Below, piece by piece: positions 15,964 through 22,099 of a stretch of 22,099 nucleotides of DNA (positions are counted from its first letter, which is position 1; each line of letters begins with the position of its first letter). Location: contig JBJOGJ010000043.1 in NCBI GenBank assembly GCA_046048295.1, positions 1 through 22,099 on the forward strand, read 5' to 3'. The notes under the pieces were generated by a model that saw nothing but the letters and a program-made list of their open reading frames with translations, was not told where the DNA came from and made no database searches. The translations under genes and the position numbers were made by a program. The DNA comes from CBDCWA01 sp046048295 (GTDB lineage: Bacteria; Pseudomonadota; Alphaproteobacteria; Rhizobiales; Hyphomicrobiaceae).

Positions 15964-17081
15964 CACGGCCTCCCGCCGCTGGTGCCGGCCAGGAACTCCG
16001 CCAGGGCCGCGACGACGGCCTTGTTCTCATTCTCCTTGCCGATTGTGATCCGCAGCGCGTTTGGTAGCCCGTACCCTGCGACCCGGCGCACGATGATCGC
16101 GCGCGATTTCAGGAACTGGTCGGCCGCCACCGCGTCGCGGCCAGGCTCGCTCGGAAAATGTACGAGAATGAAGTTCGCCGCACTCGCCGTCACCTCGAGC
16201 CCAAGTTTGGTGACCTCCGAGGTAAGCCAAGCTAGCCAGGTTTCGTTGTGCTCGACCGATAGCTGGACGTGGGCGAGATCCTCGATTGCGGCGATGCCTG
16301 CAGCCATCGCCGGCAGCGAAACATTGAACGGCCCCCTGATCCGATTTAGTACGTCAGCGACTTCCGCCGGGCAGTAGGCCCACCCAAGCCGCAGCGCCGC
16401 AAGCCCGTAGATCTTCGAGTAGGTGCGGGTCATCACGGTGTTGTTCGTCGTTGCAACGAGCTCGATGCCGGATTCATAGTCGTTATGTCGAACATATTCG
16501 GCATACGCCGCATCAAGCACCAGCAGCACGTCGTCGGCCAGCCCTGCCCTGAGCCGCCTCACTTCATCCGCCCGCACATAGGTGCCGGTTGGGTTGTTGG
16601 GGTTGGCGAGAAAGACCATTTTCGTCCGCTCTGTCACCGCCCCTAGGATTGCATCGACGTCGGCCCTGAGCCCGCGCTCGGGCACCACCACCGGTTTTGC
16701 GCCATTCGTCCTGATTACGATCGGGTAAACGAGAAACCCGTGTTCGGTGTAGATTGCCTCGGTGCCGGGCCCGAGGTAGGCCTGCGCTAGCAGGCTCAGC
16801 AGCTCGTCCGAGCCGGCCCCGCAGACGATCCGGTCCGCGTCCAGTCCGAATCGTTTGCCGATGGCCTTCCTGAGTTCGGTCGCTCCGCCGTCCGGATAGC
16901 GATGGAGCCCCTTTTCGGCTGTTGCCTTGAAGGCGTCGACAGCCTTGGGGCTAGGTCCGAGGGGCGTCTCGTTCGACGACAGCTTCATTGGCTTAACCCC
17001 GCCCGGCAGGCTGCTTTCACCTGGGACGTAGGCGGCGATATCTAGGATGCCGGCTCGCGGCGTGGGTGCGCGGGATGTCAT
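15963..17081 (-). CDS. hisC: Histidinol-phosphate aminotransferase HisC (possibly also aromatic aminotransferase)
   Basis: A 372-residue PLP enzyme of fold type I. PLP-binding landmarks are CGAGSDELL (~87-95), NPNNPTGTYV (~160-169), VLDAAYAEYV (~188-197), the internal aldimine Lys223 in RTYSKIYGLAALRLG, and LRITIG near the end. HisC converts imidazole acetol phosphate to L-histidinol phosphate. No other his gene is nearby; it is instead in a one-base overlap with tyrC. Established examples show that HisC-type enzymes can also transaminate 4-hydroxyphenylpyruvate or prephenate, so a double role in tyrosine synthesis is a reasonable inference. It begins the minus-strand operon and faces metX across 271 bases. 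Confidence 0.95.
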   Translation of the reverse strand: MTSRAPTPRAGILDIAAYVPGESSLPGGVKPMKLSSNETPLGPSPKAVDAFKATAEKGLHRYPDGGATELRKAIGKRFGLDADRIVCGAGSDELLSLLAQAYLGPGTEAIYTEHGFLVYPIVIRTNGAKPVVVPERGLRADVDAILGAVTERTKMVFLANPNNPTGTYVRADEVRRLRAGLADDVLLVLDAAYAEYVRHNDYESGIELVATTNNTVMTRTYSKIYGLAALRLGWAYCPAEVADVLNRIRGPFNVSLPAMAAGIAAIEDLAHVQLSVEHNETWLAWLTSEVTKLGLEVTASAANFILVHFPSEPGRDAVAADQFLKSRAIIVRRVAGYGLPNALRITIGKENENKAVVAALAEFLAGTSGGRP

Positions 17082-17267
17082 TTGTCTTCGGGTCCGACCC
17101 TGAACTGGATGTCGAGCGCCGATTGATAGGGCGGCTCGGCGACGAACGCAAACGTCAACACGTCGCCCCGTTCACCCTGTTGGCGCTTTTCCCTATGGGC
17201 GCGCTCGTGCCAGTCGCAGCAATTGGTTTGTTGATTGCCGCCGAACACGCTAAGAGAAGGTTTCTGC

Positions 17268-17309
17268 CTGCTGCAAGCAGCGGGCGCAGCATGGCGGCTG
17301 TGTCCGCCA
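17268..17309 (+). promoter_or_regulatory. Two small hairpins in the metX leader
   Basis: The 271-base gap 17082-17352 between divergent hisC and metX holds their promoters; the short frames crossing it show no protein features. CTGCT-GCA-AGCAG (17268-17280) and TGGCGG-CTGTGT-CCGCCA (17292-17309) are perfect stems of 5 and 6 bp lying 44-85 bases before the metX start. They could be leader RNA structure or DNA sites. I looked for the SAM-II riboswitch known before alphaproteobacterial metX genes and could not fit it. Confidence 0.25.
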
Positions 17310-17352
17310 GCATATTCTAGGTCCGTCGAAGTCCGCCAATGGAAAGCAGCCG

Positions 17353-18546
17353 ATGAGCAACCTGGGCACACGGGACGTTGTTCCGGCGCCGGATCCGCGG
17401 TTGTACGAGGTACGCAACCCTTCGAGTCCGGTTGAGTACTTCGAGCCGGGCGAGCCCCTATTGCTGGATTGTGGCAAGGAGCTGGCTCCGTTTCAGGTCG
17501 CCTACCAGACGTATGGCGCGCTCAACGCTGCGCGCTCCAACGCTGTCTTGATCTGCCATGCCCTCACCGGCGACCAGCACGTCGCCAATGAGCATCCCAT
17601 GACCGGCAAGCCCGGCTGGTGGGAAAACATGATCGGGCCTGGTAAGCCGATCGACACCGACCGATTCTTCGTTATCTGCCCCAACATCCTTGGCGGCTGC
17701 ATGGGGTCGACCGGCCCCGCCTCGCTGAACCCCGGGACCGGGCTTGCCTATGGGCTCGATTTTCCCGTGATTACGATCGGCGACATGGTCGAGGCGCAGG
17801 TAAGGCTCATCGACCGGATGGGCATTGACCAACTGTTTTCGGTAATCGGCGGCTCCATGGGGGGCATGCAGGTGCTCGAGTGGTGTTCGCGATACAAGGA
17901 GCGAGTCTTCTCCGCCATCCCGATTGCCACGGCCCCCTGGCATTCGAGTCAGAACATCGCCTTCCACGAGGTTGGCCGCCAGGCCGTCATGGCGGACCCC
18001 GACTGGTGCGAGGGGCGCTACCTCGAGCGCGGAGTGGTTCCGCGCCGCGGTCTCGCGGTGGCCCGCATGGCAGCCCACATTACCTACCTCTCCGAGGATG
18101 CCCTGCAACGCAAGTTCGGGCGCAGCCTTCAGGGGCGGTCCGCGCTCACTTTCTCCTTCAATGCCGATTTCCAGGTCGAGAGCTACCTCCGCCACCAGGG
18201 TTCGACATTTGTCGATCGCTTCGACGCCAACAGCTACCTCTACATCACGCGGGCCATGGACTACTTCGACATGGCGGCCGAGCACGACAATGTGCTCGCC
18301 AATGCGTTTCGCGGCACCCGGACGCGCTTTTGCGTGGTTTCGTTCACTTCGGACTGGCTCTACCCGACGCGAGAATCGAAGGAGATCGTTCGCGCGCTCA
18401 ATGCCGTCGCGGCAGACGTGAGCTTCGTGGAGATCGAGAGCGACAAGGGCCATGATGCATTCCTTCTCGATGAGCCGGAGTTCTTCGCAACCATGACCGG
18501 GTTCTTGAATGCTGCCGCGTCGAAGCGCGGTCTGAGGGTTGGCTGA
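17353..18546 (+). CDS. metX: Homoserine O-acetyltransferase MetX
   Basis: A 397-residue alpha/beta-hydrolase-fold acyltransferase that activates homoserine for methionine synthesis. The catalytic triad is visible: Ser168 in IGGSMGGMQVLEW, Asp334 in SDWLYP and His367 in KGHDAFLL. LICHALTGDQHVA and NILGGCMGSTGPAS are the family oxyanion and entry segments. The length matches MetX with its lid domain. GGAAAG at 17341-17346 is 6 bases before the ATG. Acetyl versus succinyl donor use cannot be decided safely from the sequence alone, since some MetX-type enzymes use succinyl-CoA. MetW follows immediately, a pairing conserved in alphaproteobacteria. Confidence 0.96.
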   Translation: MSNLGTRDVVPAPDPRLYEVRNPSSPVEYFEPGEPLLLDCGKELAPFQVAYQTYGALNAARSNAVLICHALTGDQHVANEHPMTGKPGWWENMIGPGKPIDTDRFFVICPNILGGCMGSTGPASLNPGTGLAYGLDFPVITIGDMVEAQVRLIDRMGIDQLFSVIGGSMGGMQVLEWCSRYKERVFSAIPIATAPWHSSQNIAFHEVGRQAVMADPDWCEGRYLERGVVPRRGLAVARMAAHITYLSEDALQRKFGRSLQGRSALTFSFNADFQVESYLRHQGSTFVDRFDANSYLYITRAMDYFDMAAEHDNVLANAFRGTRTRFCVVSFTSDWLYPTRESKEIVRALNAVAADVSFVEIESDKGHDAFLLDEPEFFATMTGFLNAAASKRGLRVG

Positions 18547-18569
18547 TAGTGCTCGCGGGGCAGGGGAAC

Positions 18570-19199
18570 ATGGCACTTGGCGCAACGCGCAAGGATCGCG
18601 CCGATCACTTGTTGATCGCCAACATGGTGGAGCGCGGCTCGAGGGTGCTGGATGTAGGCTGCGGCGATGGCGCTCTGCTTCACCTCTTGGCCGAGCGTCG
18701 CGGTGTCGATGGGCGCGGCATCGAGATATCGCGGGAGAAAGTCAACGCCTGCGTCGCGAGCGGGTTGTCCGTCATTCAGGGCGACGCAGACTCCGACCTC
18801 GCCGACTACCCCGACCAGGCCTTCGACTACGCCGTCTTGAGCCTGACCGTTCAAGCCACCCGCTACCCGCGCACTGTTCTTGAGAATTTGCTGCGGATCG
18901 GCCGTTTCGCAATCGTTTCCTTCCCGAATTTCGGCTATTGGCGAATTAGGACCCAGTTGCTCTTCCTAGGACGAATGCCGATCACCAAGAACCTCCCCGA
19001 GACTTGGTACGACAGCCCGGATTCGCACCTTTGCACCATACGCGACTTCGACGATCTGTGCCGGGTAGTTGGCGCGGAGGTCAAGGAGCGCACGGCCATC
19101 ACCCGCGGCGGCGGCCAGTTCTCACCCTATTCCCCATTGTTCGTGCACAATCTTTTTGGCGAGCGTGCGATTTTTCTCCTGCGCAGCCAGCAAGGCTGA
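18570..19199 (+). CDS. metW: MetW methyltransferase-fold partner of MetX
   Basis: From ATG 18570 the protein has 209 residues; GTG 18549, two bases after the metX stop, is an in-frame alternative. I prefer the ATG because AGGGGA lies just before it, though the spacing is tight. The SAM-binding motif I is RVLDVGCGDGALLHLLAE. MetW-specific blocks are GIEISREKVNACVASGLSVIQGDAD, YPDQAFDYAVLS, LLRIGRFAIVSFPNFGYW and LPETWYDSPDSHLCTI. Family knowledge: MetW works with MetX in methionine synthesis, and its exact chemistry was long uncertain. It converges with the next methyltransferase gene, with only 3 bases between stops. Confidence 0.94.
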   Translation: MALGATRKDRADHLLIANMVERGSRVLDVGCGDGALLHLLAERRGVDGRGIEISREKVNACVASGLSVIQGDADSDLADYPDQAFDYAVLSLTVQATRYPRTVLENLLRIGRFAIVSFPNFGYWRIRTQLLFLGRMPITKNLPETWYDSPDSHLCTIRDFDDLCRVVGAEVKERTAITRGGGQFSPYSPLFVHNLFGERAIFLLRSQQG

Positions 19200-19202
19200 A
19201 GC

Positions 19203-19985
19203 TCAGTTGCCGAAATGGGTGTTCTTGGGCATGGCCGGCCGTCCGATCGGGGCGAACATGCCGCTCCTTTGTCTTTGCCGGTGTCCGCCAATTGGCTGTG
19301 CCAGCTCTTTTCTCGCCTCGACCAGTATGACGCCGCCAATTCCTGGCGTCAGGCGTGCGCCGGCCCGTTCGAAGGCAGGAGAGGAACGCATGATGAATGA
19401 CCACTCGAGCGGCGGCACGTGTAAGGCATGGCTCCACTCGCCGGCTGCGAACAGCGAGTCGGCGAGAAGTCGCTCGATCTGCCCGCGGCTGAAAGGCCGG
19501 CCGTGCCCAAACGGTGTCCGGTCGAGCCGCGCCCAGATGCTCGTCCGGTTGGTGACGATCAGGATGAGCCGCCCGTCGGGTCTCAGCACCCGCCACAATT
19601 CCCTGAGGAGTGGTCTGACGCGTTCTGCCATCTCCAGGCAGTGGATTCCGATCAGCAGATCGACGGAATTGTCGGCCAAAGGCAGGTGCTCCTCGTCGAC
19701 AAGCGCCGTCTGAACAGCATCCTCCGACGGCCACACAAGGGCGCCCTGGGCCGCAGGCATGAGCGCGCCAACGCATCGAGCTTCGCCTCGGAACATGCTG
19801 AGGTATGGCGTTGCAAAACCCAGACCGATCACCGTCTGCCCTGCAACGTTTCGCGCCCGCGCACGCAGACGGTGCGACAGCAGCCGTCTGACCATCTGCC
19901 CGAGTGGCCGCCGATAGAAGTCCGTGAGTTCCGTGACGTCGCAATGCATATTGCGGATAATAGCCCCAACACGGCCATCGTCCAC
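19203..19985 (-). CDS. Class I SAM-dependent methyltransferase, substrate unknown
   Basis: A protein of 260 residues from the GTG at 19985; an ATG at 19949 (residue 13) is an equally plausible start because neither has a good ribosome binding site. Residues ~50-160 follow the class I methyltransferase fold. TVIGLGFATPYLSMF stands in the motif I position, with the usual GxGxG pattern altered. LPLADNSVDLLIGIHCLEM is motif IV-like. LLRELWRVLRPDGRLILIVTNR is the post-motif helix and strand of Methyltransf_11 proteins. The C-terminal 40 residues are basic and may be disordered. It is divergent from gloB, a neighbourhood I recall from rhizobia, but no substrate can be named. Confidence 0.85.
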   Translation of the reverse strand: MDDGRVGAIIRNMHCDVTELTDFYRRPLGQMVRRLLSHRLRARARNVAGQTVIGLGFATPYLSMFRGEARCVGALMPAAQGALVWPSEDAVQTALVDEEHLPLADNSVDLLIGIHCLEMAERVRPLLRELWRVLRPDGRLILIVTNRTSIWARLDRTPFGHGRPFSRGQIERLLADSLFAAGEWSHALHVPPLEWSFIMRSSPAFERAGARLTPGIGGVILVEARKELAQPIGGHRQRQRSGMFAPIGRPAMPKNTHFGN

Positions 19986-20096
19986 CTCGACGCAGCGGCA
20001 GTTGCAACTGGGACGCAGGGGCTGTTACGGTTGCCACGAGACATGAATGCTGGCTGCTGCACCAGTTGGCTATCGAACGCGAAAGGTTGATCCCCC

Positions 20097-20867
20097 ATGG
20101 CGACACTCGAGATTCACCAGTTTATCTGCCGCAAGGACAACTACGGTGTGCTCATTCGGGACCCGTCATCGGGTGCGGTTGCCGCCATTGACGCGCCGAA
20201 CGGGGATGAGGTACAGGCGGCACTCGACAGCAAGGGCTGGAAACTTACCCACATTTTTACCACCCACCACCATCGTGATCACACCGATGGTCATCTCCAA
20301 CTCAAGGCGGCATCCGGTTGTCAGATCATCGGCCCAAAGGATGAGGAAGACCTGACCCCTGGGATCGACAAGACAGTCGTGGATGGAGATGTCTTCGACT
20401 TCGGCGCCTTCAAGGTACACGTTCTGGACACGCGTGGTCACACCATCGGCCATGTCACCTACTGGATCCCCGATGCGAAGATAGCATTCGCCGGCGACAC
20501 GCTGTTCGCCATGGGCTGCGGCAACGTCCGCGACGGAAACTACGAAGGCATGTGGAACTCACTGCAGAAAATCCGCAATCTTCCACCTGAGACCCGCGTC
20601 TACTGTGGTCATGAATACACCCAAAAGAATGCCGAGTTCGCACTTACGATCGAGCCCCAAAACGCTGAACTGAAGCGGCGCTATGAAGATGTCAAAGCGC
20701 TCCGCGCCGAAGATCGTCCAACTCTGCCGACCACGGTCGCGCTCGAACTGGCAACCAACCCTTTCCTCCGGCCTCAATCCCCTGAGATCAGGCACACGCT
20801 CGGCATGGAGAAAGCGGCCGACTGGCAGGTTTTCGGCGAAGTCCGCATCCGCAAGAATAATTATTGA
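20097..20867 (+). CDS. gloB: Hydroxyacylglutathione hydrolase (glyoxalase II) GloB
   Basis: A 256-residue metallo-beta-lactamase-fold enzyme that hydrolyses S-D-lactoylglutathione to D-lactate and glutathione, completing methylglyoxal detoxification. The binuclear metal motif THHHRDH supplies His57, His59, Asp61 and His62. Further ligands are in DTRGHTIGHV, FAGDTLFAMGCG and YCGHEYT. The C-terminal Arg/Lys-rich helical region (ELKRRYEDVKALRAEDRPTL split around the family consensus) and LATNPFLR are typical of GloB, which sets it apart from general MBL hydrolases. AAAGG at 20082-20086 lies 10 bases before the ATG. Confidence 0.96.
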   Translation: MATLEIHQFICRKDNYGVLIRDPSSGAVAAIDAPNGDEVQAALDSKGWKLTHIFTTHHHRDHTDGHLQLKAASGCQIIGPKDEEDLTPGIDKTVVDGDVFDFGAFKVHVLDTRGHTIGHVTYWIPDAKIAFAGDTLFAMGCGNVRDGNYEGMWNSLQKIRNLPPETRVYCGHEYTQKNAEFALTIEPQNAELKRRYEDVKALRAEDRPTLPTTVALELATNPFLRPQSPEIRHTLGMEKAADWQVFGEVRIRKNNY

Positions 20868-20878
20868 TCCGGCGATAG

Positions 20879-21307
20879 ATGCCGACAGCCAGCCAGTTGA
20901 TACGCATGTTGCGACTTGAGCCGCATCCGGAAGGCGGGCATTTTCGCGAAACCTTTCGCGATGAGCCGGGGCCGGGCGGACGGGCGCGCTCGACCGCGAT
21001 ATATTATCTCTTGCAGGCCGGAGAAGTTTCCAACTGGCACACCGTTGACGCTCCTGAAATCTGGCACTGGCATGCCGGCGCCCCACTTGAACTGAGTATT
21101 GCCGCCCCATCCGCCTCCATCCGGACCAATTTGCTTGGACCCGACGTCGAATCCGGGGCTGAGCCGCAAATCGTCGTCCCGGCTGGTCACTGGCAGAGTG
21201 CGGTGTCGTTGGGCGAGTATTCACTCGTCGGTTGCACGGTCGCACCCGGATTCGAGTTCTCTGGCTTTCACCTGGCTCCGGTGGGATTTACGCCTGGCCG
21301 GCGTTGA
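20879..21307 (+). CDS. Cupin_5 (DUF985) family protein
   Basis: A protein of 142 residues beginning 11 bases after the gloB stop, in the same direction, so likely co-transcribed. LEPHPEGGHFRETFR, RSTAIYYLLQAGEVSNWHTVDAPEIWHWHAGAPLEL (positions ~38-73), GHWQSAV and VGCTVAPGFEFSGFHLAP form the beta-barrel signature of the DUF985 cupins. WHTV and WHWH supply potential metal or sugar ligands. Members of this family have no settled general function, so none is assigned. The start has no strong ribosome binding site and may rely on coupling to gloB. Confidence 0.9.
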   Translation: MPTASQLIRMLRLEPHPEGGHFRETFRDEPGPGGRARSTAIYYLLQAGEVSNWHTVDAPEIWHWHAGAPLELSIAAPSASIRTNLLGPDVESGAEPQIVVPAGHWQSAVSLGEYSLVGCTVAPGFEFSGFHLAPVGFTPGRR

Positions 21308-21450
21308 TTGTCACCGGTTATCCACCGCAAAGTTCGCGCCAGAGAACGCCCAACTCGCTGATCGCACGAAAGAAAACAGAGTAAGTCGGCCGCCGCCCCA
21401 AGCCTCGCCTTGCCCCGAATCAGCGACTCATGAAGAGTGCCGCACAGTCG

Positions 21451-21464
21451 GTTAAGACGTTAAG
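21451..21464 (+). repeat. Tandem GTTAAG repeat upstream of the NYN gene
   Basis: GTTAAG occurs at 21451-21456 and 21459-21464, separated by AC. It ends just before the GGGGG ribosome binding site of the NYN gene. The rest of the 171-base gap 21308-21478 shows no clear promoter, terminator or gene. The TTAA spacing is 4, not the 7 of a CtrA site. Confidence 0.25.
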
Positions 21465-21478
21465 CGGGGGTTGTGCCA

Positions 21479-22099
21479 ATGAACCAAGAGCCCAATGGGC
21501 CCGTCCTGTCGGCGGTATTCGTCGACTACGACAACATCTATCTGTCGCTTCGCCGCAAGAGCGAAGAGGCTGCTAAGCGCTTCTCGAAAGACGCGGGTTT
21601 CTGGATCAAGGAGATCACCACCGGCAACATAGTCACGCCGACCAATGGCCTGCTTGCCACGCGCAGCAGACGGCTCGTTATGGCACGCTGCTACGGTAAT
21701 CCCGTGCCGCGACGCAATACGAGCGATAACACGACCGACATGAACTCCTTCCCCTTCGTTCGTCACCACTTCCTGCGTGGCGGCTTCGAGGTTGTAGACT
21801 GCCCTCCGCTGACTGCCCAGCTGAAGAACTCAGCTGATATCCGCATGGTCATGGACATGCGCGATCTGCTCAACCACGACACCTACTACGACGAATTCAT
21901 AATTCTTTCGAGCGATGCAGACTTCACGCCGATGCTTCATCGGCTGCGCGCCCATGCGCGTCACACTGTCATATACGCCAACGACTACACCGCCGCCCCT
22001 TACACCGCCATTTGCGATGGTGAAGTGCGCGAAGCAGACCTCCTCCGCCTCCTTCTCGACGGCAAGATCTCTGAATCGCCGGCCGCACCCCAGGTCGCC
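21479..22099 (+). CDS. NYN-domain (LabA/DUF88, PIN-like) protein, C-terminus beyond the window
   Basis: The frame opens at ATG 21479, 9 bases after a GGGGG ribosome binding site, and runs 207 codons to the right edge without a stop. Residues ~11-190 are a NYN domain. The acidic residues expected at the metal site are visible: Asp16 with Asn19 (VFVDYDNIY), Asp120 (KNSADIRMVMDMRDL), and Asp146/Asp148 (LSSDADFTPML). YANDY and the ICDGEVREADLLRL end segment complete the fold. Family knowledge: NYN proteins are predicted or demonstrated metal-dependent ribonucleases, often with C-terminal OST-HTH/LOTUS RNA-binding domains, which would lie outside the window. The RNA target is unknown. Confidence 0.9.
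   Translation, partial: MNQEPNGPVLSAVFVDYDNIYLSLRRKSEEAAKRFSKDAGFWIKEITTGNIVTPTNGLLATRSRRLVMARCYGNPVPRRNTSDNTTDMNSFPFVRHHFLRGGFEVVDCPPLTAQLKNSADIRMVMDMRDLLNHDTYYDEFIILSSDADFTPMLHRLRAHARHTVIYANDYTAAPYTAICDGEVREADLLRLLLDGKISESPAAPQVA

Noticed and set aside
17211..17260. Possible SAM-II riboswitch before metX, suggested by GATTGCCGCCG and GCTAAGAGAAGG
   Set aside because: The expected P1 stem and conserved TTGC-containing segment could not be placed, so the pseudoknot cannot form as in known examples.
17066..17371. Short frames on both strands in the hisC-metX gap
   Set aside because: Neither has a family motif or a convincing ribosome binding site, and the gap must hold two divergent promoters. 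One contains a hydrophobic stretch, but this alone is weak evidence.
17458..18585. A 375-codon minus-strand frame opposite metX
   Set aside because: MetX on the plus strand has a full catalytic triad and ribosome binding site. The antisense frame has no recognisable motifs.
19428..20090. A 220-codon plus-strand frame opposite the methyltransferase gene
   Set aside because: The minus-strand frame has clear methyltransferase blocks, and the plus-strand frame has none.
21452..21463. CtrA binding site before the NYN gene
   Set aside because: The two TTAA half-sites are separated by 4 bases rather than the 7 of the consensus.

Overview
The window reads as a chromosomal housekeeping segment of a GC-rich alphaproteobacterium, most likely from the Hyphomicrobiales (Rhizobiales) or a close relative. 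This rests on gene order and protein style: ftsE-ftsX followed by a DUF218 gene and plsC; hisC-tyrC facing metX-metW; a gloB gene beside a divergent methyltransferase; and a CpdR-like receiver. It is an inference, because no rRNA or other taxonomic marker is present. There is no mobile element, CRISPR array, tRNA or rRNA, and no gene-free stretch longer than 300 bases.

Layout. (1) 1-4778, minus: one uninterrupted reading frame for a very large exported alpha-2-macroglobulin-like protein with an intact CAEQ thioester motif. Its C-terminus lies beyond the left edge. (2) 4995-7993, plus: a molybdenum cofactor cluster, mobA-mobB-[exported subtilase-like protein lacking the catalytic Asp and His]-moaA. 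(3) 8003-8359, minus: a single-domain CpdR-like response regulator, transcribed away from ftsE. (4) 8595-11860, plus: ftsE-ftsX, then a 28-codon micro-ORF whose stop overlaps the start of a DUF218/YdcF-like gene, then plsC. (5) 11866-14282, plus: a compact class II (B12-dependent) ribonucleotide reductase, with a promoter placed so that the mRNA may begin at the start codon. (6) 14267-17081, minus: hisC-tyrC-chaC, tightly overlapping. (7) 17353-19199, plus: metX-metW. (8) 19203-19985, minus: a class I methyltransferase, divergent from (9) gloB and a Cupin_5/DUF985 gene (20097-21307, plus). (10) 21479 to the right edge, plus: an NYN/LabA-type protein, cut by the window.

How the genes work together: mobA, mobB and moaA serve molybdenum cofactor synthesis. 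FtsEX, PlsC, the DUF218 protein and the macroglobulin all concern the envelope and division. HisC and TyrC can perform consecutive steps of tyrosine synthesis as well as a histidine step. MetX and MetW belong to methionine synthesis. GloB and ChaC both act on glutathione chemistry.

The observations most worth a second look are the inactivated subtilase inside the Moco cluster, the probable leaderless nrdJ promoter with tandem AGGAACATTT repeats, the coupled micro-ORF upstream of the DUF218 gene, and a possible small pseudoknot or operator in front of ftsE. I did not find a clearly new multi-gene system.
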